Source of the DNA: a bacterium
Lineage (GTDB): Bacteria; Gemmatimonadota; Glassbacteria; GWA2-58-10
Reading direction: 5' to 3'
NCBI GenBank assembly: GCA_021372515.1
Contig: JAJFUG010000057.1
Location: forward strand, 14,294 to 78,293
Length of the DNA stretch: 64,000 nucleotides
Shown: one piece after another, positions 8,464 through 17,183 of the stretch
How positions within the stretch are numbered: position 1 is the first letter of the stretch
Layout: every line of letters starts with the position of its first letter
Notes under the pieces: generated by a model
Told to the model about the DNA's origin: nothing
Databases searched by the model: none
The model's input: only the letters and a program-made list of their open reading frames with translations
Position numbers and translations under genes: made by a program

Positions 8464-11400
8464 GTGTAGACCCTTCCCCTGGCGCGCATCATCGCCATGA
8501 TCTCTTCTCCGGCCAGCCGGGCCAACCGCTTCAGGTCAAGCTCGCTCGAGATGTTATTGCCGCTGATGTTCACCACCAGCCCTCCGCCCAGGTTGTCGCG
8601 GTGACGCGGGTCGCTGCGCGTCAGAACTTCCTCTCCGGCCAGGGCGCGGATGATCGTCTCTTGCCCGAGAACCCCCTCAACAACACCGCCCGTGTGATAT
8701 TTCGACAGAACGTCTCTGAACTGAGTAAACATGTCCAGGTAGACATCGCCTACGTGCGGGATGTTTTTGAGGATCGCGTTGTAGTTTTTCGCAAGTTGCT
8801 GCCTCGCAAAGCTACCTTCGGTTTCGTCGAAGGTGGGGTAATTTCCCTGAGACGAAGACTGTGGTTCTGGCTGCTGTAAAGACACCGAGGGGAGGGTGTC
8901 TGTCGGGGTTGCTCCGGCGGCTCCGCTGACAGTATCCTCTGTCTGACTCTGGTGCTCATTGTAATTAGCCCCAGGCGTATTGCTCTGCGTCTCCCGGCCG
9001 GCCTCTATCCTCGCGTTGAGTTCTGCCTGCCTCTTCTGGTAATTCGCCAGACCTCCGGCATTGACCCATGCCGCTTCCAGGCCCTTTGCGAAACTTTTGT
9101 AAGCCCCCATCTGGACACCCTGGGAGGCGTGAACAAAGAGGTTTTCGGTCACACCGGACCAGTTCCCGGCCTCGACGCTTTCGGCCATCGCCTTCAGGCT
9201 GACGAAGGTCGCGTAGGTGTCCAGGATGTTCTGATAATCGGCCCATCCGTGGAGAGTGTCATTGCCGACCCTGCTGACAATTCCGGCGAAGTCGGGATTA
9301 TCGAGGTCACCTATCGCCTCGATATACCCCTTCTTCGTGCCGTTGAACAGACTGAGTGCGTTGTTGAGAGTATCGCTGGCCTTTTGTCTGCGTTCGGCGT
9401 CTCTCTGCCCCTTCCAGGTGAACGCCTTGAAAGCCGCAACAAGAGGCAGGGCAAGCCCAGCAGCAATAGGGGCGATGGCTGCAATCGTTCCGAGCACCCC
9501 TCCCGTAGCGCCACCAGCCCCGAGAGTGGCAACAACATCCGCTTCACCGGCAACTCCACCCAGGCCCGCTATCGTACCGGCAGTACCACCCGAGACTGCG
9601 AGCGTCCCAGCCGCCGCGCCCTCAGCAGTGAAAATCCCACCCAGTGACGCGGCGGCCCCTCCACCAGCCGCAGCCGCTGTCCCTCCGCTTACCGCGGCGG
9701 CCGTCCCTCCGCCGAGAACACTTTTGAGAGCGCCGCCGATGGAGTCGAAGAACCCGCCGCTGCCGCCGCCGAGCATTTTCCAGAAGGCATCCGCGATGCT
9801 CTTGAGTCCGTTCTGAATCCAGTTGTTCAGGCCGTCGGCCAGGGCTTTGATCAGGTTGTCCCGGATGTTCGTGCCGACCTGCGCGAAAGCGTCCTTCATA
9901 TTGTCCAGGGCGCCCCGGAAGTTGCCGTGAAGGATGTCATCGATGAAATCGGTGCCGATTCCTTTCAGGGCATTGACCGCCGCGGTGCGAGCATCCACGA
10001 ACGCCGAGTGGATATTGAACATCATCACCTTGAGCGGGCCGCCCTCCTTGATGATGCCGTTGGCGTAGGTCTGAAAATCGCCGCCCATGAGGGCAAGCTG
10101 CTCGGCGGTCTTGAGCTGCATGTCGGAAAGGTATCCGCCGTAGCGTTCCTTCAGGTCTCCGACAATGCTCTTGGACTGCGCCCCTTGCACTCCGGCTACG
10201 CGCGCGGCGTAACCCTCCCAGTCAAGGCCCATCTGGTAGAGCTTGGTCGCGGTGTCGTTGACCTGGCCGGCCAGGGCAGCGCCGTAACGCGCACGCATTT
10301 CGGAGTAGATGAAGCCGAACTCGTCGAGCTTGTTGTACTCGGCCTGGGTCGCGGCAATATCCGCATCCGCCTTGGCCTGAAGCTCGGCCTCGATCCTCTG
10401 ACGTGTGGCGTCTTCCTTTTGTTTTTCGGCCTTCACCTTTTCGGCGGCCGCTTTTTTCTCTTCCTCCGCCTGCTTGCGCGCCAGGTCGGCGGCGCGGGCG
10501 ATGTCTGCCTCAGTCTTGCGCTGACGCTCTGCTTCGGCTGCATCTTCCAGTTCTTTCTTTTTCGCAAATTCATCGCGTTTCACCTGAACAGCCGCCCATG
10601 CCGCGTCTTCCTCTGCCTTTTGTCGCTTGACATTGATTTCCTGCATCTGGGCTTCTTCTTTGGTCTGGAACGCCTTCGACATCTGATCCCACCAATCAGA
10701 AACCCATTTCCCGAAAGTCTCGAATGTCGCTTTTAAGTCGTCCATATCGAACAGAAGCGCCGAGATCGCTGTCCCAACAGCCGCAATTGCAACCACTGCA
10801 ATACCAACGGGACCGGTTAAAGCTGCCCAAGTAGTGGTGGCTGCAACCTTTAATGCCGACAAAGAAGTAGTCACGCTGGTTGAAGTGAGACCGAACAACT
10901 TGAGACCAGAAACGATGTTCGGCAGCACCAGGAGCAGCGGGCCGATGACGGAGGCCAGGACGCCGAAGGCCGCTCCCAGGGTGGTAATAGCCGTGGCCAG
11001 CGTCGAGTGCTCTTTTGCCAAGTCCTTGACCCAGGAAACCATGCCCGTCAGCACCTTGACGAGCGCGTTCAGAGCCGGGACAAGAGTCTGGCCGATCACC
11101 TGGAGCAGTACTTTGAACGACTCCCGCAGCTGGTCGAGAGAGTGGCCGGCCTTGTTCACCCCTTCGGTCTGAGCGAGAAAGGCTTCCTCCGTGGCGCCCG
11201 CGGCCTTTCTCATCTCGCCGAGCTTCTTTTCGTAGTCGGCGGACTGCTTACCGGCCAGAGAGAGCGCCAAAGTCTGGCCCTCGATGGAACTGATGTAAAG
11301 CTGAAGCGGCTTGCCGCTGGCTTCCGCGGCCTGCTTGATGATCTCGATGGACCCCTTGAGTCCGTTGGCCTCCAGCATGGCCTTACCGTTCTCGTACCCC

Positions 11401-12164
11401 AGGCCCTTGATAAGGCCGGTCATGTCCTTGGTCGGAGACATCAGGGCTTGCAGAACGCCGCGCAGCTGTGTCGAGACTTCAGCCGCATTGCCGGTGACAC
11501 CGGTCCCGGTGGCCATCACCGCGAAAAGCTCCTCCTGGCTCACCTTCAACTCGGAGGCCAACGGCACCACGCGCCCGATACTCGCGGCCAGTTCCGGGAA
11601 GGTGGTCTGACCGAGCTTGACCGTCTGGAACGACAGGTCGGAGACCTTCTTCACCGACTCTTCGGACACGTCGCCGTAGCCCTTGGTCACGGCAGAGAGC
11701 AGGTTGATCGACTCGGTGGTGGTGGCAAGCCCGGCCGTGGCCGCTTTCGCGGAAGCCTCCAGGATCGCCACAGTGTCGCCGGTGTCGCCGAAGGCCGAGA
11801 TGACCTGATAGGCCCCCTGGGTCAGGTCGGTGGTGCTCTTGCCGGTCTTGATCGCCATGTCCTGGATGGCGTCCCGAAGCTCCTCGATGCGCTTCGTGTT
11901 CCCCGGGATGAGAGTCTGGACGTTACCGAGTTCACGGTTGAAATCGACGGCCGCCTTCGATGCACCGCCCAGGGCAACGCTCAGCGTCGCCCCGACGGTG
12001 GTCATGATTGCCCCGACTTCGCGCAGGTTCTTCTTGTTCTTCTCGATGCTGTAGACCATCGCATCGAAAGAAGTCGCGCCCTCTTTGTTCTTCTTGATGA
12101 AGGTCTCGTAGTCCGCGGTCAGCTTGACCACCAGATTCCGAGCCACAAGGTCTTTTGAAGCCAT
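8460..12164 (-). CDS. Tail tape measure protein
   Basis: 1,234 residues. The N-terminal third has the TP901-type core (DFNRELGNVQTLIPGNTKRI; KSTTDLTQGAYQVISAFGDT). Hydrophobic helices lie near residues 395-430 (ALVKVLTGMVSWVKDL then AAFGVLASVIGPLLLVLPNI) and 455-490. A long charged coiled coil rich in A, E and K runs about 500-620, and a Gly/Ala-rich hydrophobic stretch about 830-930. Tape measures set tail length; at about 1.5 angstrom per residue this one would give a tail near 180 nm. It follows the chaperone reading frames by 7 bases, the standard order. Confidence 0.93.
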   Translation of the reverse strand: MASKDLVARNLVVKLTADYETFIKKNKEGATSFDAMVYSIEKNKKNLREVGAIMTTVGATLSVALGGASKAAVDFNRELGNVQTLIPGNTKRIEELRDAIQDMAIKTGKSTTDLTQGAYQVISAFGDTGDTVAILEASAKAATAGLATTTESINLLSAVTKGYGDVSEESVKKVSDLSFQTVKLGQTTFPELAASIGRVVPLASELKVSQEELFAVMATGTGVTGNAAEVSTQLRGVLQALMSPTKDMTGLIKGLGYENGKAMLEANGLKGSIEIIKQAAEASGKPLQLYISSIEGQTLALSLAGKQSADYEKKLGEMRKAAGATEEAFLAQTEGVNKAGHSLDQLRESFKVLLQVIGQTLVPALNALVKVLTGMVSWVKDLAKEHSTLATAITTLGAAFGVLASVIGPLLLVLPNIVSGLKLFGLTSTSVTTSLSALKVAATTTWAALTGPVGIAVVAIAAVGTAISALLFDMDDLKATFETFGKWVSDWWDQMSKAFQTKEEAQMQEINVKRQKAEEDAAWAAVQVKRDEFAKKKELEDAAEAERQRKTEADIARAADLARKQAEEEKKAAAEKVKAEKQKEDATRQRIEAELQAKADADIAATQAEYNKLDEFGFIYSEMRARYGAALAGQVNDTATKLYQMGLDWEGYAARVAGVQGAQSKSIVGDLKERYGGYLSDMQLKTAEQLALMGGDFQTYANGIIKEGGPLKVMMFNIHSAFVDARTAAVNALKGIGTDFIDDILHGNFRGALDNMKDAFAQVGTNIRDNLIKALADGLNNWIQNGLKSIADAFWKMLGGGSGGFFDSIGGALKSVLGGGTAAAVSGGTAAAAGGGAAASLGGIFTAEGAAAGTLAVSGGTAGTIAGLGGVAGEADVVATLGAGGATGGVLGTIAAIAPIAAGLALPLVAAFKAFTWKGQRDAERRQKASDTLNNALSLFNGTKKGYIEAIGDLDNPDFAGIVSRVGNDTLHGWADYQNILDTYATFVSLKAMAESVEAGNWSGVTENLFVHASQGVQMGAYKSFAKGLEAAWVNAGGLANYQKRQAELNARIEAGRETQSNTPGANYNEHQSQTEDTVSGAAGATPTDTLPSVSLQQPEPQSSSQGNYPTFDETEGSFARQQLAKNYNAILKNIPHVGDVYLDMFTQFRDVLSKYHTGGVVEGVLGQETIIRALAGEEVLTRSDPRHRDNLGGGLVVNISGNNISSELDLKRLARLAGEEIMAMMRARGRVYT

Positions 12165-12171
12165 CGATCAC

Positions 12172-12348
12172 TCAGTTCCGAGAAGGTGTCATTCCCATAT
12201 TGAAAGCCTTCAATGCCGCTATGCCGGACTTGCGTTGCCGGATGGCGTCGTCGATGTCCGCCGGCTCGCCGCGTTCGTGGCGGTCGGCGATGACCGACAC
12301 TGCGATATCGAGGTCAAGCGCCAGCAGCCGGTTCCTCACCCCCAGCAT
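12172..12348 (-). CDS. Tail assembly chaperone, second reading frame (probable frameshift extension)
   Basis: About 58 residues from an ATG at 12348, ending TPSRN just before the tape measure. The frame is open upstream to 12399 and overlaps the end of the preceding chaperone gene. A run of five G followed by TGAGG (12343-12335) lies in the overlap. A -2 shift there joins ...VNDAGG to VRNRLLALDLDIAV. This is the classical position for a frameshift product equivalent to lambda G-T or the Mu chaperone pair. Independent start at the ATG is possible, but its ribosome binding site is poor. Confidence 0.65.
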   Translation of the reverse strand: MLGVRNRLLALDLDIAVSVIADRHERGEPADIDDAIRQRKSGIAALKAFNMGMTPSRN

Positions 12349-12844
12349 CGTTGACGGTCTCTGTCCGTACCTCTGCGCCGTCCGGTCGAGGGCCAGCACC
12401 AGGCTTTTGTTTCGGATGAAAGGGAAGCATCTCTATGGCTCCCTCCTTCACCGCCGCCCGGAAGATCACGGCCAGGTCTTCGAAATCGATCAGCGTCACA
12501 TCCCCCGCTTCCTCGCCAACTGGCTGGAACGACAGCCGCGGCTCGACCACTGCCGCGACCGCCGTCTTCCGGAACAGAGTCAGCATGTCCTCGATCTGCT
12601 TTTCCGTCACCCGCGCCCAGGCGAAGTTGACGTCTTTCGGGTCGACCGGCTGCAGGAACGTGTTGGCCGATTTGAGGACTTCCCCCACGAGCGACATCGG
12701 GATGTGGCCGGTCGAGGCCAGGTCGAAAAGGCTCATCACCTTGACCTTGACCACGGCTCCGGAAGGCAGTTCGACGGTCTTGATCTGCTGGTTCTTCCGG
12801 GTCCACTCCGCCGCCGTGGTGATTCTCTCTTTCTTCTGTCTCAA
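12314..12844 (-). CDS. Tail assembly chaperone, first reading frame
   Basis: 176 residues, beginning MRQKKERITTAAEWTRKNQQ. Segments VELPSGAVVKVKVMSLFDLA and KQIEDMLTLFRKTAVAAVVE are typical of the small, helical tail chaperones that lie between the tail tube and tape measure genes. It is preceded by the tube gene with 35 bases between and overlapped by the second frame at 12172-12399. It is expected to coat the tape measure during tail assembly and not to be part of the virion. Confidence 0.75.
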   Translation of the reverse strand: MRQKKERITTAAEWTRKNQQIKTVELPSGAVVKVKVMSLFDLASTGHIPMSLVGEVLKSANTFLQPVDPKDVNFAWARVTEKQIEDMLTLFRKTAVAAVVEPRLSFQPVGEEAGDVTLIDFEDLAVIFRAAVKEGAIEMLPFHPKQKPGAGPRPDGAEVRTETVNDAGGEEPAAGA

Positions 12845-12879
12845 GTCATCCTCCTGTTGAGGTTGCGCTCAGGCCGTGG

Positions 12880-13416
12880 TTACGCGGCGCTCACGTCGCC
12901 CAGGACGAACAGCTGCTTGCCGGCCGCCTTGGTCGTGTCCATCATGCCGTGGAACTCCACCGGCACGACCTTGATGTCGTCCAGGCTGTAGGTTTTGCTG
13001 AACTGCGGGCGCGGGAATGCCTTGTATACGGTGATCTTCTCGTTGGCATCGTCCGACAGCGTCCCGGCTCCATCCGCGCAGGGAGTAAGCACCAGCTCGC
13101 CCGCCGCGTCGAAGGACACCTGCTTGCCGCCGAACTCGACCTTGATTTTCTGGCCGTCCACCGTCTTGGTGCCGGTCGGGAACAGATCGGCCAGTTTGGA
13201 CAGCGCGGCCTCGGCCATCGGCACCGTGACCACGATCCGCTCGCTCTGGACTTTGTTGTCCACCAGAAGAGGACTCTGGTCGACCTCGATGTCCTTCCAG
13301 TTCGTCGCGTAATCCACCTTGACCCCGCCCTTGGTGAAGCCGAGGTCCACCCCCTTGAAAGTGACCTGGCAGGGGCCGTACTCGAAGTTCAAACGATCTC
13401 CTTGCATCTGAGACAT
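12880..13416 (-). CDS. Major tail tube protein
   Basis: 178 residues, GGAGCC upstream of the ATG. The N-terminal segment GPCQVTFKGVDLGFTKGGVK and the pattern of strands with DYATNWKDIEVDQSPLLVD are characteristic of tail tube proteins of the HK97/SPP1-like siphovirus type, which make a beta-barrel hexameric ring. Residues 95-178 complete the barrel (KIKVEFGGKQVSFDAAGELV). Position between the gp10-like protein and the tail chaperone agrees. No sheath gene precedes it. Confidence 0.8.
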   Translation of the reverse strand: MSQMQGDRLNFEYGPCQVTFKGVDLGFTKGGVKVDYATNWKDIEVDQSPLLVDNKVQSERIVVTVPMAEAALSKLADLFPTGTKTVDGQKIKVEFGGKQVSFDAAGELVLTPCADGAGTLSDDANEKITVYKAFPRPQFSKTYSLDDIKVVPVEFHGMMDTTKAAGKQLFVLGDVSAA

Positions 13417-13417
13417 C

Positions 13418-13870
13418 TCAGGCTCCTTTCTTTCCGAAGAGTTTCGCCGCGATCATTCCAACGACCGCGTCTGTCGATTTGTCCAAGCCCGTCCGCATGA
13501 ATGGCCGGGCCTTGATTCTCGTGAATCCTTCCTCGTCCTCGGTGCCGTACTCGAGGAAGATCGGGTAGGGTGCTCCCTTGTTCTCCTTGCCCTTCTCCTT
13601 TCGCCTGGTGCGCGCCTCGCTCACCACGGCGGTTTCAATGTAGCCCTCACCTTTGCCGACATATTTGCTGGCCTGGGTCTTCTCCAGAAGCTGGCCGCTG
13701 TGCTGCTCGACGAGCTTCGGTATCTCGGCCCGGATGTTCTCGGCGGTGAGTTCAGCCGCATCCAGCATCACGTCCTGGAACTCCGGCGAATCGCCGATCA
13801 GGCTCATCTCCACCAGTTCGGCCAGGAGGCCCTCGACTCCCTCGATGTCCAGCCCGATCTCGTCAGCCAT
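13418..13870 (-). CDS. HK97 gp10-like head-tail/tail completion protein
   Basis: 150 residues, starting MADEIGLDIEGVEGLLAELV; the open frame extends to 14008 but overlaps the preceding gene, so the internal ATG two bases after that gene's stop is preferred. The block PYPIFLEYGTEDEEGFTRIK followed by ARPFMRTGLD is the hallmark of the gp10 family (…YA/LEYGT…I…ARPFM…). These proteins act at the head-tail junction. The gene is tightly packed with its neighbours. Confidence 0.82.
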   Translation of the reverse strand: MADEIGLDIEGVEGLLAELVEMSLIGDSPEFQDVMLDAAELTAENIRAEIPKLVEQHSGQLLEKTQASKYVGKGEGYIETAVVSEARTRRKEKGKENKGAPYPIFLEYGTEDEEGFTRIKARPFMRTGLDKSTDAVVGMIAAKLFGKKGA

Positions 13871-13872
13871 CG

Positions 13873-14280
13873 TCAGCCTCGCCGCAGGTCCATCTCGTAG
13901 GTGCAGATGTAGCGCACCAGGTCGTTGTTCTCCGAGTCGAGGGGTATCGGCCCGCTCGACCGCTGGCAGCCCAGGCAGAAGACTTCCGCGTTGAGCGCCT
14001 TCCGGCAAAGCCCATCCAGCAGAGTGTCCAGGTTCTGCATCAGCCGCAGGGCATCCGGCCAGTGCTCATGCCGGGCCCACACGTCCACCGAGGCAAGGTC
14101 GCGGTCAGGCAGGTCGGCGTCACCGTTACCACCCACGCGCGCGATCATCACGGCCACCGGCTTGCACCCCTGCGGAAACCGCCCTCGATACACCGGGACT
14201 TCGGCGTTGCCATGCCCCACGACCCGCACCATGTTCTGGAGCAGGTAGTCGGAGAGAGCGGTTTCCACGTCAAGGATCAT
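13873..14280 (-). CDS. Probable tail terminator/completion protein
   Basis: 135 residues. It starts MILDVETALSDYLLQNMVRV and contains ALRLMQNLDTLLDGLCRKAL, with an ending (LVRYICTYEMDLRRG) typical of small alpha/beta tail-terminator proteins that precede or follow gp10-like genes. Such proteins cap the tail before head joining. The family call rests on size, order and secondary-structure pattern, not on a decisive motif. Confidence 0.6.
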   Translation of the reverse strand: MILDVETALSDYLLQNMVRVVGHGNAEVPVYRGRFPQGCKPVAVMIARVGGNGDADLPDRDLASVDVWARHEHWPDALRLMQNLDTLLDGLCRKALNAEVFCLGCQRSSGPIPLDSENNDLVRYICTYEMDLRRG

Positions 14281-14287
14281 GGCTGCC

Positions 14288-15385
14288 TCACGAGGTCTTC
14301 TTGTACACGATGACGAAGGTCAGGCCCTTCACCGTGGGCGCCGTGCCGTTGCAGACGTACTCGGCCTGCAGCTGGCCGGTCGAGGTGATTGCCGCGTACT
14401 TCTCGTTCACCTCGCCCATGTCGTAGAGCATACCCTTCACCATGTCCTGGCCGCCGCCGTTCGGCCCGTTCACGAAGCCGTCCACGATGACGTTGCCGCT
14501 GCCGTCCTTCACCAGCACCTGAGTGAAGTCGGTGTCGCTGTCGGCGGCCACGGTCTCGGTCTGGCCGAAGAAGACCTTCTTCACCTCGATGTCGCAGTGC
14601 GGTTGCAGGAGCGGACTCTTCTTCGCCCCGCCGTCCGCGTCGGCGATGTCGCCCACGTTGAGCACGGCGTAGTGGTACTGGTCTGGCGCGGACCCGCTGA
14701 TCTTACCGTCCACGTCCACGTTGAAGGTCTCTTTGCCGCGGTACCGGACACTCAGGTGATCGCGCTTCTCGTGGTCGGACTCGATCAGGCCGTCCGTCCC
14801 GGCGTCTCCGGCGATGAAGCGGAAGACGTTGTCCTCGGGGTCACCGCTGGCCGGCCTGGGCTGGTCGATCTCGAAGGTGATCGAGACCACCACGCCGGAG
14901 AGGGCCACCCCGTTGCCTGTCTTGGTGAGCTTCAGGTACAGACTCTGCCCGGCGGCCAGCTTCTTGAGCGTGGCGTCCAGGCCGGAGAAGTCGCGCGGGA
15001 CGTGCTTGCTGAAGCCCTGGGTGGCCGTGCTCAGCGTGGCGACCGGCGTCGAGGACTGCGAGTTGTAGACCCCGATGGTCTGATAGTGCGAGGCGTTGGC
15101 CGCGACCGTTGTATCCGTTCCGACGGATATGTTGGTGATCGTCAGGTCGTGCAGCCCACGCAGCAGCGGCAGACTGAGAAGATCGCTGTCGGCGGCCAGA
15201 TCGCCCAGGGGGACCGGGACGTAACGCTTCGCCCAGCCGGACACGGTCCGGATGAAGCCGTCCCTTGTCAGGGCGATCTTCTCTTCTCCGTTCCGGTAGT
15301 GAGCGAAAACGTCACGGTCGTTGTGCACGTCGATCACGGCGGCCGGGTCGTTCCCCAGGAAGTTTTCGAATTTCAGTGCAGGCAT
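14288..15385 (-). CDS. Structural protein with two copies of a repeated module
   Basis: 365 residues with AAGGAGG upstream of the ATG. It holds two copies of a module of roughly 150 residues. Each copy begins with a short strand-loop unit (DRDVFAHYRNGEEKIALTRD; RDHLSVRYRGKETFNVDVDG), then GDLAADSDLLSLPLL or GDIADADGGAKKSPLLQP, then a strand-rich domain closing with GVVVSITFEID or KGLTFVIVYKK. The next upstream gene (15419) has one further copy. It sits between head-tail joining and tail completion genes, where head decoration, head fibre or collar proteins are found. Its role is unknown; a virion surface protein is likely. Confidence 0.6.
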   Translation of the reverse strand: MPALKFENFLGNDPAAVIDVHNDRDVFAHYRNGEEKIALTRDGFIRTVSGWAKRYVPVPLGDLAADSDLLSLPLLRGLHDLTITNISVGTDTTVAANASHYQTIGVYNSQSSTPVATLSTATQGFSKHVPRDFSGLDATLKKLAAGQSLYLKLTKTGNGVALSGVVVSITFEIDQPRPASGDPEDNVFRFIAGDAGTDGLIESDHEKRDHLSVRYRGKETFNVDVDGKISGSAPDQYHYAVLNVGDIADADGGAKKSPLLQPHCDIEVKKVFFGQTETVAADSDTDFTQVLVKDGSGNVIVDGFVNGPNGGGQDMVKGMLYDMGEVNEKYAAITSTGQLQAEYVCNGTAPTVKGLTFVIVYKKTS

Positions 15386-15418
15386 CTCTTTCTACCTCCT
15401 TGACCTTTCAGGCCGATG

Positions 15419-15964
15419 TCACTCGGCGTGCTGGTACTCGATCTCGAACGTCAGGCCGGACAGAGCCAAGCCCCCCGCCGTCTTGGTGAAGGCGGCGTAG
15501 AGATAATCCCCGGCGGCGAGCGTGGCGTTGGTGATCGCGCCCATGTCCGTCCAGATGTTTTGCGCCAGGCCGGGATTCTCGGCCGGAGTCTGATACTCGG
15601 CCACCGTCGCCCCGTCCGAACCGCGCTTGACCGTGATGGTCTGACGGTTGGTCGTGCCGTCCGCCGTGGCCGTGTCCACCGCCAGCTTGATCCCGGTGAT
15701 GGTCACGCCCTTGACGAACTTGTTCAGGAACGGCTCGATCAGGTCCGAGTCAGCCACCACGTCGCCGTAGGGGACCGGCACTTTCCGCTTGGCGTCGCCG
15801 CCGCCGGGGTCCGGCAGGCCGTTCTTGTCCACCGAGAAGACTTCCGCGCCGCCTTTCTTGAAGACGATGAAGTCACGGTCGGCACCGGCACCGGCCCCCT
15901 GGTCGGAGCGGATCACCGGCCCGGACCCCACCGGCGCGACAAGTTTCAGGTTCGATACGTTCAT
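15419..15964 (-). CDS. Structural protein with one copy of the repeated module
   Basis: 181 residues; the ATG overlaps the stop of the small gene upstream as ATGA. After a 28-residue lead, DRDFIVFKKGGAEVFSVDKN begins the same module as in the next gene: YGDVVADSDLIEPFLNKFVK, GTTNRQTITVKRGSD, LAAGDYLYAAFTKTAGGLAL and the ending SGLTFEIEYQ. The similarity to 14288-15385 is plain by eye and indicates duplication. Function as for the neighbour: probable decoration, fibre or collar component. Confidence 0.6.
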   Translation of the reverse strand: MNVSNLKLVAPVGSGPVIRSDQGAGAGADRDFIVFKKGGAEVFSVDKNGLPDPGGGDAKRKVPVPYGDVVADSDLIEPFLNKFVKGVTITGIKLAVDTATADGTTNRQTITVKRGSDGATVAEYQTPAENPGLAQNIWTDMGAITNATLAAGDYLYAAFTKTAGGLALSGLTFEIEYQHAE

Positions 15965-16131
15965 CCCTTCCTCTCCTTTCGCTTCTTCGATTTCTCGGAC
16001 TGGACTCGCTTCTCGCGGTCCAGCCGGGCAGCCTCGGCCGCCACCAGAGGATTGGCGCGAGCTTCCGCCTCATCGCGTCCGGTCAGCCTTCCGGCAGCCA
16101 GGGCTTCAGCTGATCGTAACCGGCTCTTCAT
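15961..16131 (-). CDS. Small charged phage protein
   Basis: 56 residues, M-K-S-R-L-R-S-A then a charged, helical chain ending KSKKRKERKG. The frame overlaps the end of the joining gene upstream by 26 bases and its TGA overlaps the next ATG (ATGA), so it is placed as a translationally coupled gene. The composition (Ala, Arg, Glu, Lys) suggests a single long helix with a basic tail. No family is recognised. Confidence 0.55.
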   Translation of the reverse strand: MKSRLRSAEALAAGRLTGRDEAEARANPLVAAEAARLDREKRVQSEKSKKRKERKG

Positions 16132-16456
16132 CGTAGGGTCTCCTTCTCACGGCTTGAATCCGATAGTAGGCCGTTCGGCCTGTCAGGAAGTCCGTCAACG
16201 GCTCATACGCGATGATCTCGTATTCGTACCCCTGGTAGATCAGCCGGTCCTCGATTGGCACATCCTCGTGCATCCAGAACTCACCATCGATGATCACTTC
16301 CTTGCCAGTCTGGTCTTTTACCACTCGGCCAGCGGACGGGACAAACACACAGGGCAGGGCCGGAAGCTGCATTTCGAACGAATATTCGCCGTGAGCATTC
16401 GGCATCTCAGACCGGCGAAGCCGGATACAGTTGAACACCATCAAGCTTTCCAGCAT
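16106..16456 (-). CDS. Head-tail adaptor/closure-type protein
   Basis: 116 residues. The ATG at 16456 shares its A with the stop of the connector gene (TGATG). Segments VIIDGEFWMHEDVPIEDRLI and YQGYEYEIIAYEPLTDFLTG are strand-rich, and the C-terminus AYYRIQAVRRRP resembles the small SH3-like head closure proteins that follow head-tail connectors. The order connector, closure, completion agrees with this, although no single motif proves it. Confidence 0.6.
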   Translation of the reverse strand: MLESLMVFNCIRLRRSEMPNAHGEYSFEMQLPALPCVFVPSAGRVVKDQTGKEVIIDGEFWMHEDVPIEDRLIYQGYEYEIIAYEPLTDFLTGRTAYYRIQAVRRRPYDEEPVTIS

Positions 16457-16971
16457 CAAATCCCCCGCGGCGTGGGTATCAGAGACAGATAGAACGGAAT
16501 GCCGGTGCCGTACTCGATATCCACTCCACCTTGCCCGCCGAAGTTGACTGTCTTGACCATCATCGGATTACGAGCCAGATACAGAGCTATTGTCGCCTCG
16601 ACCATGCGTATCAGACCGCACGCCTCATGCTCGGAGTCGTATCCGTATTTGTAGGCGCACTCGATGTTGTCCTGGCCTTTCGGCAGGCCGTTGAACACCA
16701 TCACTCGGCCGATGTCCTTCGACACTTGGAAGTCCTCTCCCTCTGTCTGAGCAACCCCGTCGATCATCAGCGATGTGATCTCGATCACCGGAAAGCGGAT
16801 GAAAAACGAATCCGACTCTCCGTCGCCGGAAAGCCTATCCGTGCGGACGGTCTCTTCCCAGCGGAACTCGCTGTGATTGTCGATCATCGACCTGGCCGCA
16901 TTGAGGTTTTCTTGACTTACTTCAATGCCGCCGAGCAGAGTCTTTGCCGATTCGAGAGAGTTGTAGGACAC
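16456..16971 (-). CDS. Head-tail connector (gp6/adaptor family)
   Basis: 171 residues. It begins MSYNSLESAKTLLGGIEVSQ and continues with NLNAARSMIDNHSEFRWEET, followed by strands with RFPVIEITSLMIDGV, IECAYKYGYDSE, and a helix near the end. This helix-strand arrangement is the pattern of head-tail connector/adaptor proteins that form a 12-mer ring under the portal. The position after the capsid genes supports it. Confidence 0.7.
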   Translation of the reverse strand: MSYNSLESAKTLLGGIEVSQENLNAARSMIDNHSEFRWEETVRTDRLSGDGESDSFFIRFPVIEITSLMIDGVAQTEGEDFQVSKDIGRVMVFNGLPKGQDNIECAYKYGYDSEHEACGLIRMVEATIALYLARNPMMVKTVNFGGQGGVDIEYGTGIPFYLSLIPTPRGI

Positions 16972-16977
16972 GGCATC

Positions 16978-17175
16978 CTATCCTTTTTTTTTGCCTGGCG
17001 CTTTGCCGGTCTGCCTGGCCGCGTTTTCCGGCGCCACCAATGCGACAGTCTCGACCTTCTCGGCATGGCCGCCGTCGATCAGCGTCTTGGCCGTCGCCGG
17101 GTCGACTTCGACCATCTTGCCGGCAGGGCAGTTATAACGAGGGCCCGCCAGTGTAGTTCTCATCCGAATCAACAC
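16978..17175 (-). CDS. Small head-region protein
   Basis: 65 residues. AGGAGG lies 4 bases before a GTG at 17175 and 7 before the following TTG, so translation from a non-ATG start is likely; an ATG lies at 17163. The chain MRTTLAGPRYNCPAGKMVEV followed by DPATAKTLIDGGHAEKVETV is the pattern of short phage head proteins that lie between the capsid and connector genes, with a Lys-rich tail ending GKAPGKKKG. Function unknown. Confidence 0.6.
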   Translation of the reverse strand: MLIRMRTTLAGPRYNCPAGKMVEVDPATAKTLIDGGHAEKVETVALVAPENAARQTGKAPGKKKG

Positions 17176-17183
17176 GATGCCTC

